A stretch of 64,000 nucleotides of DNA from Promicromonospora panici (GTDB lineage: Bacteria > Actinomycetota > Actinomycetes > Actinomycetales > Cellulomonadaceae): the NCBI RefSeq assembly GCF_900608595.1, contig NZ_UWYY01000023.1:1-64000 (forward strand), given 5' to 3'. A program made the translations under genes and the position numbers. Shown here piece by piece: positions 33,587 to 42,359 of this stretch (positions within the stretch are counted from its first letter, which is position 1; each line of letters starts with the position of its first letter). The notes below the pieces were generated by a model. The model was given only the letters and a program-made list of their open reading frames with translations. It made no database searches and was not told the DNA's origin.

Positions 33587-34984
33587 TCAGGGTGCCAGTT
33601 CGCCCGGCCAGAGGTACTCGTCCGACGGCACCCCCGCGCCGCGGAACCACGCGCGGTAGAAGCCGGTGAGGTCCTGTCCGGTGACCTGTTCCGCGAACGA
33701 CTCGAGCTGCGGCCAGGTGGCGTACTCGCCCCGGTGCTCCTGCGGCCAGGCCCTGAGCAGCCGGTCGAACGCCTCGTCGCCGACCTGCCGCCGGAGCGCG
33801 TGCAGGGCGACGGGTCCCTTGCTGTACAGGTTGATCTGCGGCGTCGCGCCGGGCCGGTAGAGCTCGCCCCAGAACGCGTCGTCCCCCCGATTGGCCTCGA
33901 CCAGGTCGCGGTACCGGGCATCGAGGTCGACGCCGTCCCGCTCCTCGTCCCACAGCCAGGTGGCGTACTCGGCGAAGCACTCCGACAGGCACACGTCCTC
34001 CGGGTCGTGCGGCGTGACCGAGACGCCGTACCACTGGTGGGCCTGCTCGTGCACGACGAGACGGAGGGTCATGTACTGCTCGTTGCCGGCGCCGAGATAC
34101 ACCGTCCGGGTCTGCGGCGCGATCCCCGGACCGTCGTCGTTCACGTGGACGAAGACATTGCCGGCCGCGTCGAAGGGATACGGGCCGAACCTGCCCGACA
34201 GGAAGCCGAGGACCTCGGGCAGCCGCTTCGCGAGCGGTTCGGTGGCATCCCGCAGCCCGGGCGCGTAGGCGTCGACCACCGGGGTCCCGTCGGCCAACGC
34301 CGACCGTACAGTCGTCAGGCGGTCGATCGTCACGGCGACGTGGTCCGGGTCGACGTCCCGCTCGGCCCAGCGGAACGTGCTCGCGCCCGCCGTGCGGACC
34401 ATCGTCCCCTCCCGCCCGACGGAGACAGCCCTCCAGCCGTCGGGCACGGTCGCCGCCAGGCTGAAGGACGCCCGGTCCCTGGCGTCGTCGTGGACGGGGA
34501 ACCAGGCGCTGGAGCTTCCGATCATCGTTGTCGCGCCGCCCGAGGTGGTGCCCAGCCACCCCGGTCCCGGCGTCCCGTCGTACGTGACCCGGACCCGGAA
34601 CCGGTCGCCCCGGCCGATCGGCGTGGCCGGCACGATCACCAGGTCCTGCTCACCCGCCCGGGAGAAGGACTCCGCCTTCTCCCCGTCGACGGCGACCGAC
34701 CGGACAGCTGGCCCGCTGAGCTGGAGCGTGAGGCTGTCCAGCGCCTCGGTCGCCGTCGCGCTGACGGTCGTGTCGCCCTCGAGCGTCTGGGTGTCCGGCT
34801 GATATCCGATCGCGACGTCGTAGCCGAGGACGTCGAAGCTCGCGTCCGCTGCCACGCCCGCCGCGGCCTTTCCGTCCGCGGACCCGGCCGCCGTCGCGGT
34901 GCCCGCCACCACGCCGGCCAGCACTGTCGCGACCACCGCCGGCCCTGTCCATCTGCCTGTCCATCTGCCTCGAATGAGTTCCAT
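33587..34984 (-). CDS. secreted M1 family zinc metallopeptidase
   Basis: A 465-residue aminopeptidase-N-like protein. The N-terminal hydrophobic segment after ELIRGRWTG (about 12-34, ending ATAAG) is a signal peptide. The gluzincin motif HEQAH is at 311-315, followed after 18 residues by the third zinc ligand Glu334 (CLSECFAEY). The beta-saddle N-terminal domain and catalytic domain are present, but the long C-terminal ERAP-like domain is missing, as in short actinobacterial M1 proteins. It probably trims peptides outside the cell. It is convergent with the tautomerase gene. Confidence 0.9.
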   Translation of the reverse strand: MELIRGRWTGRWTGPAVVATVLAGVVAGTATAAGSADGKAAAGVAADASFDVLGYDVAIGYQPDTQTLEGDTTVSATATEALDSLTLQLSGPAVRSVAVDGEKAESFSRAGEQDLVIVPATPIGRGDRFRVRVTYDGTPGPGWLGTTSGGATTMIGSSSAWFPVHDDARDRASFSLAATVPDGWRAVSVGREGTMVRTAGASTFRWAERDVDPDHVAVTIDRLTTVRSALADGTPVVDAYAPGLRDATEPLAKRLPEVLGFLSGRFGPYPFDAAGNVFVHVNDDGPGIAPQTRTVYLGAGNEQYMTLRLVVHEQAHQWYGVSVTPHDPEDVCLSECFAEYATWLWDEERDGVDLDARYRDLVEANRGDDAFWGELYRPGATPQINLYSKGPVALHALRRQVGDEAFDRLLRAWPQEHRGEYATWPQLESFAEQVTGQDLTGFYRAWFRGAGVPSDEYLWPGELAP

Positions 34985-35152
34985 GGACCACACACTCGCC
35001 CGGCTCTGTCCGGCCGGTGCACGGATCGTGTCGCAGAACCGTCGCAACGAGGGCGTGATTGACGTGCGTCAACACAGATGTCTAGCCTCCGGGTGGCTGG
35101 TGCTGCGTTTCACCCCGCACCCGCCCTCGGCATCGGACAAAGGAGTTCCGCC

Positions 35153-36406
35153 ATGCACACCCCGATCACCCGCCGTACCCTGCTCGTCTCCGGCGCCACC
35201 GTCGGCGCCTCGGCCCTGCTGGGCGTTCCGGCCGCGAGCGCCGCCGGACGCGAGCACGACGCCCTGGTCACGCCGGTCGCCGAGGTTCTGGACGGCGGCG
35301 AGCAGGTGACCTCGCTCGTCGTCTCCTCCCCCGTCCTGGACCACGCCGAGCGGTCGTCGCTCACCTCGTCGACGTTCGCGGTGCACGTCACCGCCACCAA
35401 CCCGCTCACCGGCGAGACCGCCTACGCCCAGGAACGCGTGGTGACCGCGGCGAGCTGGACCCGCCGCGGCGAGATCAGCCTGGCGCTCGAGCACGGATGG
35501 GGGGTCGACGGCGGCGGCACCCTGCAGTACATGGGCGGGTACGGCCGCAACGTGCTCCTGGACCTGGACTACGCGATCACGCAAGTCGAACCGCTGCGGG
35601 CCAGGGGTGGGGGCGGCGCGATCGTGCTCGACTCGTTCCGCCAGGGCCGGCTGTCCGACCCGGAGGTCGACGCGTTCACCTACCACGCGACCGCAGCGGG
35701 CCTGAACTACCGGCTGTTCTCCCCCGCGCGCCGGGCCGGTCGTGACGGTGCGGCGCTCGTGGTCTGGCTGCACGGCGGCGGCGAGGGCGGCCTGCTGACC
35801 GACGGGTACGACTACTACGACAACGAGGCGCAGCTGCGGGCCAACCGGGGCGCGCTCGGGTTCGCCACGCCGGAGGCGCAGGACCTCTTCGGCGGTGCCT
35901 ACGTGCTCGCCCCGCAGGCGACGTCCGCGTGGATGCTCGACGGCGACGGCTTCGCGCCGCTCGTCCTCGAGGCGATCGAGGAGGTCGCCGCGGCGCACCG
36001 GATCGACGCGAGCCGGATCCATGTCGTCGGTTGCTCCAACGGTGGATACATGTCGCTCAAGATGGTCGCCGAGCACCCCGAGCTGTTCGCGAGCTCCGTG
36101 CCGATCTGCTGCGGCATCGGCCCCCGCGACGGTTCCGGCACCTACTTCATCTCCGACGCCGAGCTCGCGGCGATGACGACGCCGACCTGGCTCGTGGCGT
36201 CGGCCGACGACACCACCCTGGACGCCGAGGCCAACACCGTCTACGCCCACGAGCGGATCGACGGCTCGATCATGAGCCTGTACGACCGTGTGACCTGGGA
36301 CGGGAACACCTACCCCGGGCACTGGTCGTGGATCTACGTAGCCCGCAACGACCCGCGCCACGACGGTGCGAGCATCTGGGAGTGGATGTCCGCGGCGAGG
36401 CGCTGA
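35153..36406 (+). CDS. Tat-exported esterase/peptidase (alpha/beta hydrolase)
   Basis: A 417-residue hydrolase. The N-terminus shows a twin-arginine signal (ITRRTLLVSGATVGASALLG, cut near ASAAG). An N-terminal beta domain of about 170 residues precedes the alpha/beta hydrolase core, with WLHGGGEGG as oxyanion loop, nucleophile elbow GCSNGGY and a late His in YPGHWSW. This resembles the feruloyl-esterase/PHB-depolymerase-like peptidase group found with polysaccharide degradation genes. The ATG at 35153 has AAAGGAG upstream. Substrate unknown. Confidence 0.82.
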   Translation: MHTPITRRTLLVSGATVGASALLGVPAASAAGREHDALVTPVAEVLDGGEQVTSLVVSSPVLDHAERSSLTSSTFAVHVTATNPLTGETAYAQERVVTAASWTRRGEISLALEHGWGVDGGGTLQYMGGYGRNVLLDLDYAITQVEPLRARGGGGAIVLDSFRQGRLSDPEVDAFTYHATAAGLNYRLFSPARRAGRDGAALVVWLHGGGEGGLLTDGYDYYDNEAQLRANRGALGFATPEAQDLFGGAYVLAPQATSAWMLDGDGFAPLVLEAIEEVAAAHRIDASRIHVVGCSNGGYMSLKMVAEHPELFASSVPICCGIGPRDGSGTYFISDAELAAMTTPTWLVASADDTTLDAEANTVYAHERIDGSIMSLYDRVTWDGNTYPGHWSWIYVARNDPRHDGASIWEWMSAARR

Positions 36407-36426
36407 GCACCCGACCGGAGAAGCCG

Positions 36427-37956
36427 TCACACCTGGTGCAGGAAGTCCGTGCGCGGCGGGATCGTCTCGGGTTCGAGGAACAGCTTCACCACCGCGGGAG
36501 CCGTCGTGCGCACTATCAGCTCCCCGGCGGTCTGCTCCCAGTCGACGGTGCCGGAGCTGCCGAGCACCGTCACCTCCTTGATCGGGCGCGTCAGCAGGCC
36601 CGCACCACGGCCGAACGCCCGGATCCGCAGCACGCCGTCGACGGGCTCGGCCAGCGGTATCGCGTAGACGTACTCACCGGTCACGTGCTCGCGTGCGGTG
36701 AACCGGAAGTCGGCACCGGTGAACGCCCGCGCCTCGCCGTCGACGAACGAGCCGACGGCGACCTCGGTCGGGCCCTCCCCGGCGATCACCCACGGCCTCG
36801 TGCCGTAGATCGCCTCGCCGTTGCGCGCGAGCCAGGTGCCGATCGAGCGCAGCAGCGCCTGCTCCTGGTCCGGGATGGTCCCGTCCGGCTTGGGGCCGAC
36901 ATTGAGCAGCAGCACGCCGTTCTTCGAGACGACGTCGGCGAGCTCGGCGATCAGGTCCTCGGCCGACTTGTACTCGTGGCCGCGCACCCACGACCACGCA
37001 GTCTTCGACACGGAGGTGTCGTTCTGCCAGACCGACGGCCGGATCTCGCCCATCGTGCCGCGCTCGATGTCGTAGACGGCCGTCCCGTCGGCGAACGCGT
37101 CCCACTTGTAGTTGATGACGACCTCCCGCCCCCACTGCGCCGCGCTGTTGTAGTAGTAGGCGGCGAGCTGCGCGAGGTACGGCTTGAAAGCAGGCTGCTC
37201 GACCCACCAGTCGAGCCAGAGCACCTGCGGGCGGTAGCGGTCGATGACCTCCACCGTCCGCAGCAGCCAGTCCTCCAGGAACCGCTCGTTCGGCGTGGTC
37301 TCCTCGCGCTGCGCCGGACCGTAGAAGTCCTGGAGCTCGGGGACGAGCACGTCGGAGTCGAACCGCGCACCGCCGTTCATGAAGAACCAGTGCTCCGCTC
37401 GGTGCGACGAGGCGCCGCGCACCATCCAGGCCCGGTCGGTGGCCGCGGAGAGATCGCCGAACACGTCGCGCTCTGGGCCCATGCGGGCCGCACTCCAACG
37501 GGAGCGGTCCGTGTCGTACATGGCGAACCCGTCATGATGCTCGGCGACCGGGACCACGAACTGGGCGCCCGCCTGCCGGAACAGCCTGGCCCACTCGTCC
37601 GGGTCGAACCGGTCCATGGTGAAGGACGGGATGAAGTCCTTGTATCCGAAGTCGCGGTGCGCGCCGTACGTCGCGACATGATGCTCGAACGCGCGCGTGC
37701 CCTCCTGATACATCTCCCGCGAGTACCACTCGTTGCCGAACGCCGGCACGGAGTAGACACCCCAGTGGATGAAGATCCCGAACTTGGCGTCCTGGTACCA
37801 CTGCGGTGGGGTGTAGGCACGCAACGAGTCCCAGTCGTCGCGGTAGGGACCGGCGTCGATGACCGCGCGCACCTCGGCGAGCGCGCCGGCGTTGTCGGAG
37901 ACGTCGACAGGGGCCGGCAGCGCGCCGGGATCGATCGGAGGTAGCGGTTCGGTCAT
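36427..37956 (-). CDS. GH29 family alpha-L-fucosidase
   Basis: A 509-residue cytoplasmic glycosidase without a signal peptide. GH29 landmarks are WYQDAKFGIFIHWGVYS, EHHDGFAMYDT and VLWLDWWVEQ, with the nucleophile Asp near residue 249. A KNGVLLLNVGPKPDG stretch and a C-terminal beta domain follow. It would hydrolyse terminal alpha-L-fucose from imported oligosaccharides. It is the last gene of the minus-strand operon that begins with GH39, 16 bases after the truncated dehydrogenase stub. Confidence 0.9.
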   Translation of the reverse strand: MTEPLPPIDPGALPAPVDVSDNAGALAEVRAVIDAGPYRDDWDSLRAYTPPQWYQDAKFGIFIHWGVYSVPAFGNEWYSREMYQEGTRAFEHHVATYGAHRDFGYKDFIPSFTMDRFDPDEWARLFRQAGAQFVVPVAEHHDGFAMYDTDRSRWSAARMGPERDVFGDLSAATDRAWMVRGASSHRAEHWFFMNGGARFDSDVLVPELQDFYGPAQREETTPNERFLEDWLLRTVEVIDRYRPQVLWLDWWVEQPAFKPYLAQLAAYYYNSAAQWGREVVINYKWDAFADGTAVYDIERGTMGEIRPSVWQNDTSVSKTAWSWVRGHEYKSAEDLIAELADVVSKNGVLLLNVGPKPDGTIPDQEQALLRSIGTWLARNGEAIYGTRPWVIAGEGPTEVAVGSFVDGEARAFTGADFRFTAREHVTGEYVYAIPLAEPVDGVLRIRAFGRGAGLLTRPIKEVTVLGSSGTVDWEQTAGELIVRTTAPAVVKLFLEPETIPPRTDFLHQV

Positions 37957-37972
37957 GGGAGGTCCCTTCGGG

Positions 37973-38215
37973 TCAGCACTGACACGGGCTGAGCCGAGAC
38001 CCTACGGCATGGGAGGTGGTCAGGCCGGGGTTGTACAGGCCTTGGTCCTCGAACTCGCGGGCCTCGGCGAGCAGCCGCTCGTAGGCGGCCTCGGTCGCCT
38101 CGGCGTTGGCGTCGGCGATCGTCACCGGCAGACCGGCAAGCGCGAACGACTGCGCGATGCCGCCGCCCATGTATCCGGTCCCCACGACGGCGACGGAGCT
38201 GATAGTCGTGACCAT
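37973..38215 (-). pseudogene. truncated 3-hydroxyacyl-CoA-dehydrogenase-type NAD-binding stub
   Basis: Only 80 codons. The first ~68 are a clean Rossmann start of the 3-hydroxyacyl-CoA dehydrogenase/hydroxy-acid dehydrogenase family (VAVVGTGYMGGGIAQSFAL, then the TIADANAE loop that selects NAD). The frame then breaks into unrelated residues and stops, so the catalytic half is missing (normal length is about 280-320). AAGGACATC precedes the ATG. It sits between the RpiB and fucosidase genes, so a deletion within the operon probably joined the fucosidase to this point. Confidence 0.75.
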
Positions 38216-38259
38216 GATGTCCTTCCAGACGGTTGGTATGAGACGTGGGCGCGTAGGGG

Positions 38260-38769
38260 TCAGTCGCAGGACGCCGCGGCCTGCTCCGCATCGCGGTCAA
38301 CGCTGCCGGCCTCGGCCTCGATCTGGCTGATGGCGCCCACCTTGGGCGCGGAGGCCGAAGCCCGGTCGAAGCGGTAGCCGAGCCACTCGCACGCCAGCCG
38401 GCGGGCCAGCTCGATCCCCACCACGCGCTGGCCGAAGCACAGGACCTGGGCGTCGTTCGAGAGCACGGAACGCTCGACCGAGAACGAGTCGTGCGCCGTC
38501 ACCGCCCGGATCCCGGGCACCTTGTTCGCCGAGATCGCCACCCCGAGCCCCGTGCCGCAGATCAGGAGGGCACGGTCGGCCTCCCCCGCCACGATCAGGC
38601 GGCCCGCCGCCGCACCGATGTGGGGGTAAGCCGTGTGCTCGTCGTCGCCCACGCCGACGTCGACCACCGAGGAGACACGGTCGTCCGCCTCCAGGTCCTT
38701 CTTCAGGACCTCCTTGTACTCGAAGCCGGCATCGTCCGAGCCGATCACGAGCCGCAGTCCAGTTGTCAT
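38260..38769 (-). CDS. RpiB-family tetrose/pentose phosphate isomerase, EryI-like
   Basis: A 169-residue RpiB/LacAB-type isomerase, probably converting D-erythrulose 4-phosphate to D-erythrose 4-phosphate. CGTGLGVAISANKVPGIRA contains the catalytic Cys71. The position of the ring-opening His of ribose-5-phosphate isomerase B (E. coli His99) is Ser104 in VLSNDAQVL, as I recall for erythritol-pathway EryI proteins. The phosphate-side His of GxDHxGF is Asp (GSDDAGF). Loss of the ring-opening His fits an acyclic tetrose phosphate. GAGGAG precedes the ATG, two bases after the kinase stop. Confidence 0.85.
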   Translation of the reverse strand: MTTGLRLVIGSDDAGFEYKEVLKKDLEADDRVSSVVDVGVGDDEHTAYPHIGAAAGRLIVAGEADRALLICGTGLGVAISANKVPGIRAVTAHDSFSVERSVLSNDAQVLCFGQRVVGIELARRLACEWLGYRFDRASASAPKVGAISQIEAEAGSVDRDAEQAAASCD

Positions 38770-38771
38770 GA

Positions 38772-40520
38772 CTACTCCTCCGTCGAGTTCGCGGGCACGG
38801 GGATGCCGACCTCGGCACCCGCCTCACCCAGGAGCAGGGCGAGCGACGTCGCCCCGGGGTCCGCGACGCCCAGGCTCTTCTCGCCCAGCACGCGCGAGCG
38901 GCCACGGCGGGCAGCGAACGTCTTGGTCGAGGCGGCGCCCTGGTGGGCGGCGGCCACCGCGGCCTGCCACGCCTCGCAGGCCGAACCGGGCACGGCGCTC
39001 TGGGTGGCGGACGTCGCCAGCGCCTCGACCGCCGGGTCCAGCGCGTCCACGAGTGTCTTGTCGCCCATGCTCGCGCCACCGACCGACTGGATCTGGTCCC
39101 GGGCCGCGGTGATCCCGGCCACCAGATCGCCGAAGGTCACCGCCGCGTCCGCCGGAAGGGCGTCGGCCAGCGCGAGCAGGCCCACCCCCCACAGCGCGCC
39201 CGACGTCCCGCCGGCCTTGTCCGCCCAGGCGTCGGCCGCGCGGCGCAGCACCGAGGGCGCGTCACCGCCGGCACCGACCGCGGCATCGGCCGTCTCGACT
39301 GCGGCGTCGACCCCGCGGGACATGCCCCGGCCGTGGTCGCCGTCGCCGGCCACCGCGTCCAGGTCGCCGAGCATCTCCTCGGCGTCGTGCAGCACGACCT
39401 GGGCCCGGTGCAGAATCCGGGCCACGGTCCGGGCCGCCGCCGCGCCCTCGTCGGTGGTGGCGGGCACGAGCGCCGTCTCCGGCTCCGAGGCGACCGCGTC
39501 GGGCACCGCCGCCGGGGCCGGGCGCCACCCGCCGTGCTGGAAGGCCGGCGTGTCGGCCGGGGCCAGCCACAACGGCTCCAGCTCGTCGTCCAGCCAGGAC
39601 ACCGTCAGCGAGCACCCGGCCATGTCGAGGCTGGTCACGTACTCCCCGACCAGCGGGGCCACCAGCCGCACGCCGCGCTCCTCGAGCAGGTCGTGCACCC
39701 GGTCCCAGAGGACAAAGAGCTCCTCGTACTTCACGTTGCCGAGCCCGTTGAGCAGCACCGCGGCCCGGCCGTCGGCATCGGCCGGACGCTCGGCGAGCAC
39801 CCGGTCGACCAGCTCCGCAGCCAGCCCGGCCGCCGTCGGCACCGCCTCCTCGCCCACACCCGGCTCGCCGTGGATACCCAGCCCCCATCCGACCTCGCCC
39901 GGCTCCAGGCTGAACAACGAATGGTCGTGGCCCGGCAGCGTGCACCCGCCGAACGCGACGCCGAACGACTGGGTGCGGATGTTGGCACGTGTGGCCATCC
40001 GGTTCACCTCGGCCAGGTCCGCTCCTCGCTCCGCGGCGGCCCCGGCGACCTTGAACACGACCAGGTCACCGGCCACACCACGGCGTTCCGCGGCCCGGTC
40101 GGCAGGCGCGGACGCGACGTCGTCGGTCACCAGGAGGATCGAGACGTCCGTGCCCTGCGCCCGCAAGCGGCTGGCCGCCGCGCCGAAGTTGAGCACGTCG
40201 CCCGCGTAGTTGCCGAAGGTGACGAACACCCCGGCACCGGCGTCGGCGGCCCGGCACACGTCCAGGACCTGGCGCGTGGACGGGGAGGTGAAGACCTCGC
40301 CGCACACCGCGGCGTCGGCCACACCCGCACCCACCAGGCCGGCGAACGCCGGGTAGTGCCCCGAACCACCGCCCACCACGACGGCGACCTTGCCCGGGCG
40401 GGTGCCCTCCGCGCGGGCGATACCCCCGGGCACGGACCGCAACCTGCCGGGATGTGCCTTGACCAGACCACGCAGCGCCTCGGCCGCGAAGTCCTCCGGA
40501 CGGTTGTAGACGTAGGTCAT
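38772..40520 (-). CDS. dihydroxyacetone-kinase-type fusion kinase (probable erythrulose kinase)
   Basis: The 582-residue protein joins a DhaK domain (about 1-330) to a DhaL ATP-binding domain (about 370-582). GGGSGHYPAF is at 50-59. GGCTLPGHDH near 189-198 supplies the His that binds the substrate carbonyl covalently. The DhaL metal/ATP motif GDGDHGRGM is near 392-400. Such ATP-dependent fusions phosphorylate dihydroxyacetone or, in tetritol pathways, D- or L-erythrulose. The neighbouring EryI- and EryH-like isomerases favour erythrulose. It is coupled to RpiB downstream. Confidence 0.87.
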   Translation of the reverse strand: MTYVYNRPEDFAAEALRGLVKAHPGRLRSVPGGIARAEGTRPGKVAVVVGGGSGHYPAFAGLVGAGVADAAVCGEVFTSPSTRQVLDVCRAADAGAGVFVTFGNYAGDVLNFGAAASRLRAQGTDVSILLVTDDVASAPADRAAERRGVAGDLVVFKVAGAAAERGADLAEVNRMATRANIRTQSFGVAFGGCTLPGHDHSLFSLEPGEVGWGLGIHGEPGVGEEAVPTAAGLAAELVDRVLAERPADADGRAAVLLNGLGNVKYEELFVLWDRVHDLLEERGVRLVAPLVGEYVTSLDMAGCSLTVSWLDDELEPLWLAPADTPAFQHGGWRPAPAAVPDAVASEPETALVPATTDEGAAAARTVARILHRAQVVLHDAEEMLGDLDAVAGDGDHGRGMSRGVDAAVETADAAVGAGGDAPSVLRRAADAWADKAGGTSGALWGVGLLALADALPADAAVTFGDLVAGITAARDQIQSVGGASMGDKTLVDALDPAVEALATSATQSAVPGSACEAWQAAVAAAHQGAASTKTFAARRGRSRVLGEKSLGVADPGATSLALLLGEAGAEVGIPVPANSTEE

Positions 40521-40564
40521 CTCACCTGCACCTTTGCTCGGGGACCTAGAAGAAGGGGACGGGC

Positions 40565-41494
40565 TCAGCGTCCGGCGCCGCGGAGCACCTCGCGGATGTA
40601 CTCACGGTTGATGGCGGCGACGCCCAGGCTGTCCGACCCGTAGTGCTCGCACACGAAGACCCCCTCGAAGCCCAGCTCCAGGGCCCGGCGGATCACTGCG
40701 CGATAGTTGACGACACCCTGGACCAGCGGCGTCGGGTGGGTGGCGTACGAGCCGGTCGCCGGGTCCTCGTCGCGCGCGTAGTTCTTGATGTGCCAGAAGT
40801 TCGTCAGCGGCAGGACCTTCTCGAACATCGTCGGGATGTCCTCGACCGGCCGGTGCAGGCGCACCAGGTTGCCGAGGTCGGGGTTGAGGCCGACGTTGTC
40901 GCGGTCGACGTCCTGGGCGAACCGGACCGCGAGCTCCGACGTACCGAGGTAGGTGTCCTCGTACATCTCCAGGCTGATCTGCACCCCGACGTCCCGGGCG
41001 TGGTCCGCGAGCTCGCGGATGCGGCTGACCGCGAGCCGGTAGGTCTCGGTGTCGCCGAGGTCGTCGTGGTGCCCGTCGGCCAGCCAGAACCACAGCGCGC
41101 TCGCCTGGGCGGGTGTGAGCGCCTGCATGAAGCCGAAGCTGACGACCTCCGCCCCTAGCTCGGGGGCGCGGTCGATGATCGTGTGGCCGAAGCGCAAGTA
41201 GTCGCTGCCGTGCCGCGCGTCGACGACGCTCCGGCGGGTGGTCGACACGGACGGGACCGACAGGCCCGCCTCCTTCAGAACGGTGAGCAGCTCGGCGAAG
41301 CGGGAGTCGCTCAGCTCGCCGATGGACAGCCACGCGTCGGTCGGGTCGACCTCCGTGAAGCCCAGGTCGGCAACCTGCTGGAGCTGGGCCCGCCAGGCCT
41401 CCGCCGGCGCGTCGGCGTTGGGGGTGCCGTCCGCCGTCGTCGACCCGAAGGAAAGCATGTTGGCCGCGATGGGCCAGCTGCCGGCTGTGCGCAT
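40565..41494 (-). CDS. sugar phosphate isomerase/epimerase (xylose-isomerase-like TIM barrel)
   Basis: A 309-residue xylose-isomerase-like protein. Candidate metal ligands are the Glu of ISLEMYEDTYLG, the Asp of GLNPDLGNLVRLH, the His of FWHIKNYARDED and the Glu of VFVCEHYG. The start at 41494 is preferred over 41509 because GGAG lies five bases ahead of it. It lies within the tetrulose-type catabolic operon and may isomerise or epimerise the incoming ketose or aldose (for example a tetrulose or a branched pentose). The exact reaction is not readable. Confidence 0.75.
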   Translation of the reverse strand: MRTAGSWPIAANMLSFGSTTADGTPNADAPAEAWRAQLQQVADLGFTEVDPTDAWLSIGELSDSRFAELLTVLKEAGLSVPSVSTTRRSVVDARHGSDYLRFGHTIIDRAPELGAEVVSFGFMQALTPAQASALWFWLADGHHDDLGDTETYRLAVSRIRELADHARDVGVQISLEMYEDTYLGTSELAVRFAQDVDRDNVGLNPDLGNLVRLHRPVEDIPTMFEKVLPLTNFWHIKNYARDEDPATGSYATHPTPLVQGVVNYRAVIRRALELGFEGVFVCEHYGSDSLGVAAINREYIREVLRGAGR

Positions 41495-41510
41495 GTGATC
41501 TCCGTCCATG

Positions 41511-42311
41511 TCAGGGTGTGGACGCGCACGCGGCGACGTCCAGCATCGTGATGAAGGCGTCCACGTCCCACGCGGCGCGGCCGATGAACAGGCCGCTGAC
41601 GTGGTCCACGGACATCAGCTCCAGCATGTTCGCCCGGTTGACCGAGCCGCCGTACAGGATCCCCCGGACCCGCGGGCCCAGCTGGTCGGCCAGCACCGCC
41701 ACGACGTCGGCGACGTCGTCCGGCCGTGCGGCAGTCCCGTGCTCCCCTATCGCCCAGACGGGTTCGTAGGCGACGAGGACCCGGCTCAGGTCGTCGACCT
41801 CCGCGAGCGCCGCATGCGCCTGGGCGAGCACGTGGTCCGTAGAGCCGCCCGCTGCGCGCACGGCCGCGGGCTCGCCGACGCAGAGCAGGGGGTCCAGGCC
41901 GTGCCGGAGCGCGGCCTGGACCTTGCGGCGGACGACGTCGTCGGTATCGCCGAAGTGCTCGCGCCGCTCCGAGTGCCCGATCTCCACCAGGTGCGCGCCG
42001 GCGTCGGCGATCTGCGGGACCGAGACCTCGCCGGTCCAGGCCCCGCTGTCCGCCCAGTGCGCGTTCTGCGCTCCGAGCAGCACCCCGGTCGACGGCGGCA
42101 GGGCGTCGCGGACCGTGGTGAGTGCCGTCGCCGACGGGATGACGAAGGGCTGTATCCCTGGCCATCGCCCTGGACGTGCCGCTTCGGCGAGCGCCTCGGC
42201 GTACTGCCGCGCCTCGGCGAGCGACTTCGTCATCTTCCAGCTCGTGCCGATCCAGCGTGTGCCGGCTGAGCTCGTGCAGGCCCGGCTCGCGTCCGGGCTG
42301 GGCCGGGTCAT
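41511..42311 (-). CDS. triose-phosphate-isomerase homologue, EryH/LerI-like
   Basis: A 266-residue TIM with an intact active site: Lys26 in IGTSWKMTKSLAEA, His113 in EIGHSERR and Glu183 in VAYEPVWAIG. The N-terminal GTSWKM (instead of GNWKMN) is what I recall for erythritol-pathway EryH/TpiA2 proteins, which convert L-erythrulose 1-phosphate to D-erythrulose 4-phosphate. It is an operon paralogue, not the glycolytic TpiA. The start has AGGAGAG. Kinase, EryH-like and EryI-like enzymes together would form a complete route to erythrose 4-phosphate. Confidence 0.85.
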   Translation of the reverse strand: MTRPSPDASRACTSSAGTRWIGTSWKMTKSLAEARQYAEALAEAARPGRWPGIQPFVIPSATALTTVRDALPPSTGVLLGAQNAHWADSGAWTGEVSVPQIADAGAHLVEIGHSERREHFGDTDDVVRRKVQAALRHGLDPLLCVGEPAAVRAAGGSTDHVLAQAHAALAEVDDLSRVLVAYEPVWAIGEHGTAARPDDVADVVAVLADQLGPRVRGILYGGSVNRANMLELMSVDHVSGLFIGRAAWDVDAFITMLDVAACASTP

Positions 42312-42359
42312 GGCATCTCTCCTGTCCGTGGGTGTCCTGCGCCGGGAACCGTGCGGCCG

